Positions 1-11,200 of a stretch of 64,000 nt of DNA are shown piece after piece. The notes beneath the pieces were generated by a model. It worked only from the letters and a program-made list of their open reading frames with translations. It made no database searches and was not told the DNA's origin. The stretch spans positions 15,465,500 to 15,529,499 of the forward strand of contig OZ024867.1 in the NCBI GenBank assembly GCA_964017155.1, given 5' to 3'. This DNA is from Oasisia sp. SBJ-2009 (taxonomy: Eukaryota > Annelida > Polychaeta > Sabellida > Siboglinidae). A program made the position numbers and the translations under genes. Each line of letters begins with the position of its first letter. Positions within the stretch are counted from its first letter, which is position 1.

Positions 1-50
1 AGACTTGATGTATAAGACTTGGTGTGTAAGACTTGGTGTGTAAGACATGG

Positions 51-92
51 TGTGTTATACTTGATGTGTAAGATTTGATGTGTAAGACATGG
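51..92 (+). repeat. TTATAC cassette (3-unit marker), first of many
   Basis: Three units occur in fixed order: one with TTATACTTGA, one with A(A/T)GATTTGA, and one ending ACATGG. The cassette recurs every few hundred bases through the window, for example with TTATAC at 615, 1007, 1245, 1595, 2533, 3093, 5361, 8691, 9641, 17645, 35831 and 55797. It is the commonest cause of stop codons in the antisense frames, because TTA on the + strand is TAA on the - strand. No function is evident. Confidence 0.85.
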
Positions 93-358
93 TGTGTAAG
101 ACTTGGTGTGTAAGACATGGTGTGTAAGACTTGGTGTGTAAGACATGGTGTGTAAGACATGGTGTGTAAGACTTGGTGTGTAGCACATGGTGTGTAAGAC
201 TTGGTGTGTAAGACATGGTGTGTAGGACATGGTGTGTAGGACATGGTGTGTAAGACTTGGTGTGTAAAACTTGGTGTATAAGACATGGTATGTAAGACTT
301 GATGTGTAAGACCTGGTGTGTAAGACTTGGTGTGTAAGACATGGTGTGTAATACTTGA

Positions 359-414
359 TGTGTACGACATGGTGTGTAAGCCCTGGTGTGTAAGACATGG
401 TGTGTAAGACCTGG
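359..414 (+). repeat. TACGAC-AGCCCTGG cassette (4-unit marker)
   Basis: A unit with TACGACATGG is almost always followed by one with AAGCCCTGG, then an ACATGG unit and an ACCTGG unit. The cassette recurs throughout, for example near 1107, 1973, 2843, 3587, 5992, 8005, 16,480-kb-class blocks excluded, and 17,197. It supplies one of the few regular CpG sites in the array. Confidence 0.8.
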
Positions 415-2189
415 TGTGTAAGACATGGTGTGTAAGACTTGGTGTGTAAGACTTAGTGTGTAAGACATGGTGTTTAAGACATGGTGTGTAAGACATGGTG
501 TGTAAGACCTGGTGTGTAAGACATGGTGTGTAAGACTTGATGTGTAAGACTTGATGTGTAAGACTTGATGTGTATGACTTGGTGTGTAAGACTTGGTGTC
601 TAAGACATGGTGTGTTATACTTGATGTGTAAGATTTGATGTGTAAGACATGGTGTATAAGACATGGTGTGTAAGACTTGGTGTGTAAGACATGGTGTGTA
701 AGACTTGGTGTGTAAGACATTGTGTGTAAGACTTGGTGTGTAAGACATGGTGTGTAAGACTTGGTGTGTAAGACTCGGTGTGTAAGACATGGTGTGTAAG
801 ACATGGTGTGTAAGACATGGTGTGTAAGACCTGGTGTGTAAGACATGGTGTGTAAGACCTGGTGTGTAAGACTTGGTGTGTAAGACTTGATGTGTAAGAC
901 TAGATGTGTAAGACTTGGTGTGTAAGACTTGATGTGTAAGACTTGATGAGTAAGACTTGATATATAAGACTTGGTGTGTAAGACTTGGTGTGTAAGACAT
1001 GGTGTGTTATACTTGATGTGTAAGATTTGATGTGTAAGACATGGTGTGTAAGACTTGGTGTGTAAGACAAGGTGTGTAATACTTGATGTGTAAGACTTGA
1101 TGTGTACGACATGGTGTGTAAGCCCTGGTGTGTAAGACATGGTGTGTAAGACCTGGTGTGTAAGACATGGTGTGTAAGACTTGATGTGTAAGACTTGATG
1201 TGTATGACTTGGTGTGTAAGACTTGGTGTGTAAAACATGGTGTGTTATACTTGATGTGTATGATTTGATGTGTAAGACATGGTGTGTAAGACATGGTGTG
1301 TAAGACTTGGTGTGTAAGACATGGTGTGTAAGACTTGGTGTGTAAGACATTGTGTGTAAGACTTGGTGTGTAAGACATGGTGTGTAAGACTTGGTGTGTA
1401 AGACTCGGTGTGTAAGACATGGTGTGTAAGACATGGTGTGTAAGACCTGGTGTGTAAGACTTGGTGTGTAAGACTTGATGTGTAAGACTTGATGTGTAAG
1501 ACTTGGTGTGTAAGACTTGATGTGTAAGACTTGATGAGTAAGACTTTATGTATAAGACTTGGTGTGTAAGACTTGGTGTGTAAGACATGGTGTGTTATAC
1601 TTGATGTGTAAGATTTGATGTGTAAGACATGGTGTGTAAGACTTGGTGTGTAAGATATGGTGTGTAAGACTTGGTGTGTAAGACATGGTGTGTAAGACAT
1701 GGTGTGTAAGACTTGGTGTGTAACACATGGTGTGTAAGACTTGGTGTGTAAGACATGGTGTGTAGGACATGGTGTGTAGGACATGGCGTGTAAGACTTGG
1801 TGTGTAAAACTTGGTGTGTAAGACATGGTGTGTAAGACCTGGTGTGTAAGACATGGTGTGTAAGACCTGGTGTGTAAGACATGGTGTGTAAGACTTGATG
1901 TGTAAGACCTGGTGTGTAAGACTTTGTGTGTAAGACATGGTGTGTAACACTTGATGTGTAAGACTTGATGTGTACGACATGGTGTGTAAGCCCTGGTGTG
2001 TAAGACATGGTGTGTAAGACCTGGTGTGTAAGACATGGTGTGTAAGAATTGGTGTGTAAGACTTAGTGTGTAAGACATGGTGTTTAAGACATGGTGTGTA
2101 AGACATGGTGTGTAAGACTTGGTGTGAAAGACTTGATGTGTAAGACTTGATGTGTAAGATTTGGTGTGTAAGACTTGGTGTGTAAAACA

Positions 2190-2530
2190 TGGTGTGAAAG
2201 ACATGGTGTGTAAGACATGGTGTGTAAGACCTGGTGTGTAAGACATGGTGTGTAAGACCTGGTGTGTAAGACTTGGTGTGTAAGACTTGATGTGTAAGAC
2301 TTGATGAGTAAGACTTGATGTATAAGACTTGGTGTGTAAGACTTGGTGTGTAAGACATGGTGTGAAAGACATGGTGTGTAAGACATGGTGTGTAAGACCT
2401 GGTGTGTAAGACATGGTGTGTAAGACCTGGTGTGTAAGACTTGGTGTGTAAGACTTGATGTGTAAGACTTGATGAGTAAGACTTGATGTATAAGACTTGG
2501 TGTGTAAGACTTGGTGTGTAAGACATGGTG
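2190..2530 (+). repeat. 168-bp (12-unit) tandem duplication
   Basis: A TGTGAAAGACATGG variant at about 2196 and the 12 units around it are repeated 168 bp later at about 2364, each time ending in the GAGTAAG and TATAAG units. The equivalent place in the second 2,478-bp block (about 4.63-4.80 kb) has a single copy. The copy-2 super-repeat again has two, at about 37,412 and 37,580. This shows that the duplication predates the 35-kb duplication. Confidence 0.8.
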
Positions 2531-4839
2531 TGTTATACTTGATGTGTAAGATTTGATGTGTAAGACATGGTGTGTAAGACTTGGTGTGTAAGACATGGTG
2601 TGTAAGACTTGGTGTGTAAGACATGGTGTGTAAGACATGGTGTGTAAGACTTGGTGTGTAGCACATGGTGTGTAAGACTTGGTGTGTAAGACATGGTGTG
2701 TAGGACATGGTGTGTAGGACATGGTGTGTAAGACTTGGTGTGTAAAACTTGGTGTATAAGACATGGTATGTAAGACTTGATGTGTAAGACCTGGTGTGTA
2801 AGACTTGGTGTGTAAGACATGGTGTGTAATACTTGATGTGTACGACATGGTGTGTAAGCCCTGGTGTGTAAGACATGGTGTGTAAGACCTGGTGTGTAAG
2901 ACATGGTGTGTAAGACTTGGTGTGTAAGACTTAGTGTGTAAGACATGGTGTTTAAGACATGGTGTGTAAGACATGGTGTGTAAGACCTGGTGTGTAAGAC
3001 ATGGTGTGTAAGACTTGATGTGTAAGACTTGATGTGTAAGACTTGATGTGTATGACTTGGTGTGTAAGACTTGGTGTCTAAGACATGGTGTGTTATACTT
3101 GATGTGTAAGATTTGATGTGTAAGACATGGTGTATAAGACATGGTGTGTAAGACTTGGTGTGTAAGACATGGTGTGTAAGACTTGGTGTGTAAGACATTG
3201 TGTGTAAGACTTGGTGTGTAAGACATGGTGTGTAAGACTTGGTGTGTAAGACTCGGTGTGTAAGACATGGTGTGTAAGACATGGTGTGTAAGACATGGTG
3301 TGTAAGACCTGGTGTGTAAGACATGGTGTGTAAGACCTGGTGTGTAAGACTTGGTGTGTAAGACTTGATGTGTAAGACTAGATGTGTAAGACTTGGTGTG
3401 TAAGACTTGATGTGTAAGACTTGATGAGTAAGACTTGATATATAAGACTTGGTGTGTAAGACTTGGTGTGTAAGACATGGTGTGTTATACTTGATGTGTA
3501 AGATTTGATGTGTAAGACATGGTGTGTAAGACTTGGTGTGTAAGACAAGGTGTGTAATACTTGATGTGTAAGACTTGATGTGTACGACATGGTGTGTAAG
3601 CCCTGGTGTGTAAGACATGGTGTGTAAGACCTGGTGTGTAAGACATGGTGTGTAAGACTTGATGTGTAAGACTTGATGTGTATGACTTGGTGTGTAAGAC
3701 TTGGTGTGTAAGACATGGTGTGTTATACTTGATGTGTATGATTTGATGTGTAAGACATGGTGTGTAAGACATGGTGTGTAAGACTTGGTGTGTAAGACAT
3801 GGTGTGTAAGACTTGGTGTGTAATACATTGTGTGTAAGACTTGGTGTGTAAGACATGGTGTGTAAGACTTGGTGTGTAAGACTCGGTGTGTAAGACATGG
3901 TGTGTAAGACATGGTGTGTAAGACCTGGTGTGTAAGACTTGGTGTGTAAGACTTGATGTGTAAGACTTGATGTGTAAGACTTGGTGTGTAAGACTTGATG
4001 TGTAAGACTTGATGAGTAAGACTTTATGTATAAGACTTGGTGTGTAAGACTTGGTGTGTAAGACATGGTGTGTTATACTTGATGTGTAAGATTTGATGTG
4101 TAAGACATGGTGTGTAAGACTTGGTGTGTAAGACATGGTGTGTAAGACTTGGTGTGTAAGACATGGTGTGTAAGACATGGTGTGTAAGACTTGGTGTGTA
4201 ACACATGGTGTGTAAGACTTGGTGTGTAAGACTTGGTGTGTAAAACTTGGTGTGTAAGACATGGTGTGTAAGACCTGGTGTGTAAGACATGGTGTGTAAG
4301 ACCTGGTGTGTAAGACATGGTGTGTAAGACTTGATGTGTAAGACCTGGTGTGTAAGACTTTGTGTGTAAGACATGGTGTGTAACACTTGATGTGTAAGAC
4401 TTGATGTGTACGACATGGTGTGTAAGCCCTGGTGTGTAAGACATGGTGTGTAAGACCTGGTGTGTAAGACATGGTGTGTAAGAATTGGTGTGTAAGACTT
4501 AGTGTGTAAGACATGGTGTTTAAGACATGGTGTGTAAGACATGGTGTGTAAGACTTGGTGTGAAAGACTTGATGTGTAAGACTTGATGTGTAAGATTTGG
4601 TGTGTAAGACTTGGTGTGTAAAACATGGTGTGAAAGACATGGTGTGTAAGACATGGTGTGTAAGACCTGGTGTGTAAGACATGGTGTGTAAGACCTGGTG
4701 TGTAAGACTTGGTGTGTAAGACTTGATGTGTAAGACTTGATGAGTAAGACTTGATGTATAAGACTTGGTGTGTAAGACTTGGTGTGTAAGACATGGTGTG
4801 TTATACTTGATGTGTAAGATTTGATGTGTAAGACATGGT

Positions 4840-7570
4840 GTGTAAGACTTGGTGTGTAAGACATGGTGTGTAAGACTTGGTGTGTAAGACATGGTGTGTA
4901 AGACATGGTGTGTAAGACTTGGTGTGTAGCACATGGTGTGTAAGACTTGGTGTGTAAGACATGGTGTGTAGGACATGGTGTGTAGGACATGGTGTGTAAG
5001 ACTTGGTGTGTAAAACTTGGTGTATAAGACATGGTATGTAAGACTTGATGTGTAAGACCTGGTGTGTAAGACTTGGTGTGTAAGACATGGTGTGTAATAC
5101 TTGATGTGTACGACATGGTGTGTAAGCCCTGGTGTGTAAGACATGGTGTGTAAGACCTGGTGTGTAAGACATGGTGTGTAAGACTTGGTGTGTAAGACTT
5201 AGTGTGTAAGACATGGTGTTTAAGACATGGTGTGTAAGACATGGTGTGTAAGACCTGGTGTGTAAGACATGGTGTGTAAGACTTGATGTGTAAGACTTGA
5301 TGTGTAAGACTTGATGTGTATGACTTGGTGTGTAAGACTTGGTGTCTAAGACATGGTGTGTTATACTTGATGTGTAAGATTTGATGTGTAAGACATGGTG
5401 TATAAGACATGGTGTGTAAGACTTGGTGTGTAAGACATGGTGTGTAAGACTTGATGTGTAAGACATTGTGTGTAAGACTTGGTGTGTAAGACATGGTGTG
5501 TAAGACTTGGTGTGTAAGACTCGGTGTGTAAGACATGGTGTGTAAGACATGGTGTGTAAGACCTGGTGTGTAAGACTTGGTGTGTAAGACTTGATGTGTA
5601 AGACTTGATGAGTAAGACTTGATGTATAAGACTTGGTGTGTAAGACTTGGTGTGTAAGACATGGTGTGTTATACTTGATGTGTAAGATTTGATGTGTAAG
5701 ACATGGTGTGTAAGACTTGGTGTGTAAGACATGGTGTGTAAGACTTGGTGTGTAAGACATGGTGTGTAAGACATGGTGTGTAAGACTTGGTGTGTAGCAC
5801 ATGGTGTGTAAGACTTGGTGTGTAAGACATGGTGTGTAGGACATGGTGTGTAGGACATGGTGTGTAAGACTTGGTGTGTAAAACTTGGTGTATAAGACAT
5901 GGTATGTAAGACTTGATGTGTAAGACCTGGTGTGTAAGACTTGGTGTGTAAGACATGGTGTGTAATACTTGATGTGTAAGACTTGATGTGTACGACATGG
6001 TGTGTAAGCCCTGGTGTGTAAGACATGGTGTGTAAGACCTGGTGTGTAAGACATGGTGTGTAAGACTTGGTGTGTAAGAATTAGTGTGTAAGACATGGTG
6101 TTTAAGACATGGTGTGTAAGACATGGTGTGTAAGACTTGGTGTGAAAGACTTGATGTGTAAGACTTGATGTGTAAGACATGGTGTGTAAGACTTGGTGTG
6201 TAAGACTTGGTGTGTAAGACATGGTGTGTAAGACTTGGTGTGTAAGACATGGTGTGTAAGACATGGTGTGTAAGACTTGGTGTGTAGCACATGGTGTGTA
6301 AGACTTGGTGTGTAAGACATGGTGTGTAGGACATGGTGTGTAGGACATGGTGTGTAAGACTTGGTGTGTAAAACTTGGTGTATGAGACATGGTATGTAAG
6401 ACTTGATGTGTAAGACCTGGTGTGTAAGACTTGGTGTGTAAGACATGGTGTGTAATACTTGATGTGTACGACATGGTGTGTAAGCCCTGGTGTGTAAGAC
6501 ATGGTGTGTAAGACCTGGTGTGTAAGACATGGTGTGTAAGACTTGGTGTGTAAGACTTAGTGTGTAAGACATGGTGTTTAAGACATGGTGTGTAAGACAT
6601 GGTGTGTAAGACCTGGTGTGTAAGACATGGTGTGTAAGACTTGATGTGTAAGACTTGATGTGTAAGACTTGATGTGTATGACTTGGTGTGTAAGACTTGG
6701 TGTCTAAGACATGGTGTGTTATACTTGATGTGTAAGATTTGATGTGTAAGACATGGTGTGTAAGACATGGTGTGTAAGACTTGGTGTGTAAGACATGGTG
6801 TGTAAGACTTGATGTGTAAGACATTGTGTGTAAGACTTGGTGTGTAAGACATGGTGTGTAAGACTTGGTGTGTAAGACTCGGTGTGTAAGACATGGTGTG
6901 TAAGACATGGTGTGTAAGACCTGGTGTGTAAGACTTGGTGTGTAAGACTTGATGTGTAAGACTTGATGAGTAAGACTTGATGTATAAGACTTGGTGTGTA
7001 AGACTTGGTGTGTAAGACATGGTGTGTTATACTTGATGTGTAAGATTTGATGTGTAAGACATGGTGTGTAAGACTTGGTGTGTAAGACATGGTGTGTAAG
7101 ACTTGGTGTGTAAGACATGGTGTGTAAGACATGGTGTGTAAGACTTGGTGTGTAGCACATGGTGTGTAAGACTTGGTGTGTAAGACATGGTGTGTAGGAC
7201 ATGGTGTGTAGGACATGGTGTGTAAAACTTGGTGTGTAAAACTTGGTGTATAAGACATGGTATGTAAGACTTGATGTGTAAGACCTGGTGTGTAAGACTT
7301 GGTGTGTAAGACATGGTGTGTAATACTTGATGTGTAAGACTTGATGTGTACGACATGGTGTGTAAGCCCTGGTGTGTAAGACATGGTGTGTAAGACCTGG
7401 TGTGTAAGACATGGTGTGTAAGACTTGGTGTGTAAGACTTAGTGTGTAAGACATGGTGTTTAAGACATGGTGTGTAAGACGTGGTGTGTAAGACTTGGTG
7501 TGAAAGACTTGATGTGTAAGACTTGATGTGTAAGACATGGTGTGTAAGACTTGGTGTGTAAGACTTGGTG
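4840..7570 (+). repeat. Tandem pair of 1,358-bp (97-unit) blocks
   Basis: TAGCAC variants fall at about 4927, 5795, 6285 and 7153, an 868/490/868 spacing, so a 1,358-bp unit made of 62-unit and 35-unit sub-blocks occurs twice. TTATAC landmarks at 5361 and 5669 recur at 6719 and 7027. The equivalent pair in super-repeat copy 2 is at about 40,056-42,786. Confidence 0.8.
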
Positions 7571-8232
7571 TGAAAGACTTGATGTGTAAGACTTGATGTG
7601 TAAGACTTGATGTGTAAGACTTGGTGTGTAAGACTTGATGTGTAAGACTTGGTGTGAAACATTTGATATGTAAGACTTGATGTGTAAGACTTGGTGTGTA
7701 AGACATGGTGTGTAAGACTTGGTGTGTAAGACTCGGTGTGTAAGACATGGTGTGTAAGACTTGGTGTGTAAGTCTTAGTGTGTAAGACATGGTGTTTAAG
7801 ACATGGTGTGTAGGACATGGTGTGTAAGACTTGGTGTGTAAAACTTGGTGTGTAAGACATGGTGTGTAAGACCTGGTGTGTAAGACATGGTGTGTAAGAC
7901 CTGGTGTTTAAGACATGGTGTGTAAGACTTGATGTGTAAGACCTGGTGTGTAAGACTTGGTGTGTAAGACATGGTGTGTAATATTTGATGTGTCAGACTT
8001 GATGTGTACGACATGGTGTGTAAGCCCTGGTGTGTAAGACATGGTGTGTAAGACCTGGTGTGTAAGACATGGTGTGTAAGACTTGGTGTGTAAGACTTAG
8101 TGTGTAAGACATGGTGTTTAAGACATGGTGTGTAAGACATGGTGTGTAAGACTTGGTGTGAAAGACTTGATGTGAAAGACTTGATGTGTAAGATTTGGTG
8201 TGTAAGACTTGGTGTATAAGACATGGTGTGTA
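7571..8232 (+). repeat. Linking stretch of 14-bp units with GAAAC-ATTTGATATG landmark
   Basis: This ordinary array sequence lies between two block families. It carries a GAAACATTTGATATG landmark near 7667, an AAGTCTTAG variant near 7771, and TTTAAG units. No gene or other element is visible. The equivalent in copy 2 is about 42,787-43,448. Confidence 0.7.
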
Positions 8233-11200
8233 AGACTTGGTGTGAAACACTTAATGTGTAAGACTTGATGTGTAAGACTTGGTGTAAGACTTGGTGAGTA
8301 AGACTTGGTGTGTAAGACTTGGTGTGTAAGACAGGGTGTGAAAGACATGGTTTGTAAGACTTGGTGTGTAAGACATGGTGTGTAAGACTTGGTGTGTAAG
8401 ACATGGTGTGTAAGACTTGGTGTGTAAGACATGGTGTGTAAGACATGGTGTGTAAGACTTGGTGTGTAACACATGGTGTGTAAGACTTGGTGTGTAAGAC
8501 ATGGTGTGTAGGACATGGTGTGTAGGACATGGTGTGTAAGACTTGGTGTGTAAAACTTGGTGTGTAAGACATGGTGTGTAAGACCTGGTGTGTAAGACAT
8601 GGTGTGTAAGACTTGATGTGTAAGACTTGATGTGTAAGACTTGATGTGTATGACTTGGTGTGTAAGACTTGGTGTCTAAGACATGGTGTGTTATACTTGA
8701 TGTGTAAGATTTGATGTGTAAGACATGGTGTGTAAGACATGGTGTGTAAGACTTGGTGTGTAAGACATGGTGTGTAAGACTTGATGTGTAAGACATTGTG
8801 TGTAAGACTTGGTGTGTAAGACATGGTGTGTAAGACTTGGTGTGTAAGACTCGGTGTGTAAGACATGGTGTGTAAGACATGGTGTGTAAGACATTGTGTA
8901 AGACCTGGTGTGAAAGACATGGTGTGTAAGACCTGGTGTGTAAGACTTGGTGTGTAAGACTTGATGTGTAAGACTTGATGAGTAAGACTTGATGTATAAG
9001 ACTTGGTGTGTAAGACTTGGTGTGTAAGACATGGTGTGTTATACTTGATGTGTAAGATTTGATGTGTAAGACATGGTGTGTAAGACTTGGTGTGTGAGAC
9101 ATGGTGTGGAAGACTTAGTGTGTAAGACACGGTGTGTAAGACATGGTGTGTAAGACTTGGTGTGTAGCACATGGTGTGTAAGACTTGGTGTGTAAGACAT
9201 GGTGTGTAGGACATGGTGTGTAGGAAATGGTGTGTAAGACTTGGTGTGTAAAACTTGGTGTGTAAGACATGGTGTGTAAGACTTGATGTTTAAGACCTGG
9301 TGTGTAAGACTTGGTGTGTAAGACATGGTGTGTAATACTTGATGTGTAAGACTTGATGTGTACGACATGGTGTGTAAGCCCTGGTGTGTAAGACATGGTG
9401 TGTAAGACCTGGTGTGTAAGACATGGTGTGTAAGACATGGTGTGTAAGACTAGGTGTGTAAGACATGGTGTGTAAGACATGGTGTGTAAGACTTGGTGTG
9501 TAACTCATGGTGTGTAAGACTTGGTGTGTAAGACATGGTTTGTAGGACATGGTGTGTAGGACTTGATGTGTAAGACTTCGTGTGTAAGACTTGATGTGTA
9601 TGACTTGGTGTGTAAGACTTGGTGTGTAAGACATGGTGTGTTATACTTGATGTGTATGATTTGATGTGTAAGACATGGTGTTTAAGACATGGTGTGTAAG
9701 ACTTGATGTGTAAGACTTGGTGTGTAAGACTTGATGTGTATGACTTGGTGTGTAAGACATGGTGTGTAATACTTGATGTGTTAGACTTGATGTGTACGAC
9801 ATGGTGTGTAAGCCCTGGTGTGTAAGACATGGTGTGTAAGACCTGGTGTGTAAGACATGGTGTGTAAGACTTGGTGTGTAAGACTTAGTGTGTAAGACAT
9901 GGTGTTTAAGACATGGTGTGTAAGACATGGTGTGTAAGACTTGGTGTGAAAGACTTGATGTGTAAGACTTGATGTGTAAGACATGGTGTGTAAGACTTGG
10001 TGTGTAAGACTTGGTGTGAAAGACTTGATGTGTAAGACTTGATGTGTAAGATTTGATGTGTAAGACTTGGTGTGTAAGACTTGATGTGTAAGACTTGGTG
10101 TGAAACATTTGATATGTAAGACTTGATGTGTAAGACTTGGTGAGTAAGACATGGTGTGTAAGACTTGGTGTGTAAGACTCGGTGTGTAAGACATGGTGTG
10201 TAAGACTCGGTGTGTAAGACATGGTGTGTAAGACTTGGTGTGTAAGTCTTAGTGTGTAAGACATGGTGTTTAAGACATGGTGTGTAGGACATGGTGTGTA
10301 AGACTTGGTGTGTAAAACTTGGTGTGTAAGACATGGTGTGTAAGACCTGGTGTGTAAGACATGGTGTGTAAGACCTGGTGTGTAAGACATGGTGTGTAAG
10401 ACTTGATGTGTAAGACCTGGTGTGTAAGACTTGGTGTGTAAGACATGGTGTGTAATATTTGATGTGTCAGACTTGATGTGTACGACATGGTGTGTAAGCC
10501 CTGGTGTGTAAGACATGGTGTGTAAGACCTGGTGTTTAAGACATGGTGTGTAAGACATGGTGTGTAAGACTTGGTGTGAAAGACTTGATGTGTAAGACTT
10601 GATGTGTAAGACTTGGTGTGTAAGACTTGATGTGAAAGACTTGATGTGTAAGACTTGATGTGTAAGACTTGATGTGTAAGACTTGGTGTGTAAGACTTGA
10701 TGTGTAAGACTTGGTGTGAAACACTTAATGTGTAAGGCTTGATGTGTAAGACTTGGTGTAAGACTTGGTGAGTAAGACTTGGTGTGTAAGACTTGGTGTG
10801 TAAGACAGGGTGTGAAAGACATGGTTTGTAAGACTTGGTGTGTAAGACATGGTGTGTAAGACTTGGTGTGTAAGACATGGTGTGTAAGACTTGGTGTGTA
10901 AGACATGGTGTGTAAGACATGGTGTGTAAGACTTGGTGTGTAACACATGGTGTGTAAGACTTGGTGTGTAAGACATGGTGTGTAGGACATGGTGTGTAGG
11001 ACATCGTGTGTAAGACTTGGTGTGTAAAACTTGGTGTGTAAGACATGGTGTGTAAGACCTGGTGTGTAAGACATGGTGTGTAAGACTTGATGTGTAAGAC
11101 TTGATGTGTAAGACTTGATGTGTATGACTTGGTGTGTAAGACTTGGTGTCTAAGACATGGTGTGTTATACTTGATGTGTAAGATTTGATGTGTAAGACAT

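Larger units (their letters stand above)
1..4956 (+). repeat. Tandem pair of 2,478-bp (177-unit) higher-order blocks
   Basis: The variant order from 1 recurs from 2479 (for example TTATAC at 55, 615, 1007, 1245 and 1595 recurs at 2533, 3093, 3485, 3723 and 4073). The spacing is 2,478 bp, exactly 177 units. The two copies are nearly identical up to about 4.24 kb. There the second lacks 42 bp (the double TAGGAC plus GGCGTG units) and then one copy of a 168-bp sub-duplication, so the spacing falls to 2,268 by 4801. The right edge given is nominal. Confidence 0.85.

Noticed and set aside
4801..7020. Long antisense open frames (739 codons here, similar at 40017-42236, 59591-61768, 55-1434 and many others) as repeat-protein genes
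   Set aside because: All three - strand frames are open over the same DNA and encode the same rotated 14-residue motif. Their ends depend on chance TTA, CTA or TCA in variant units. No start context, signal or domain is seen.
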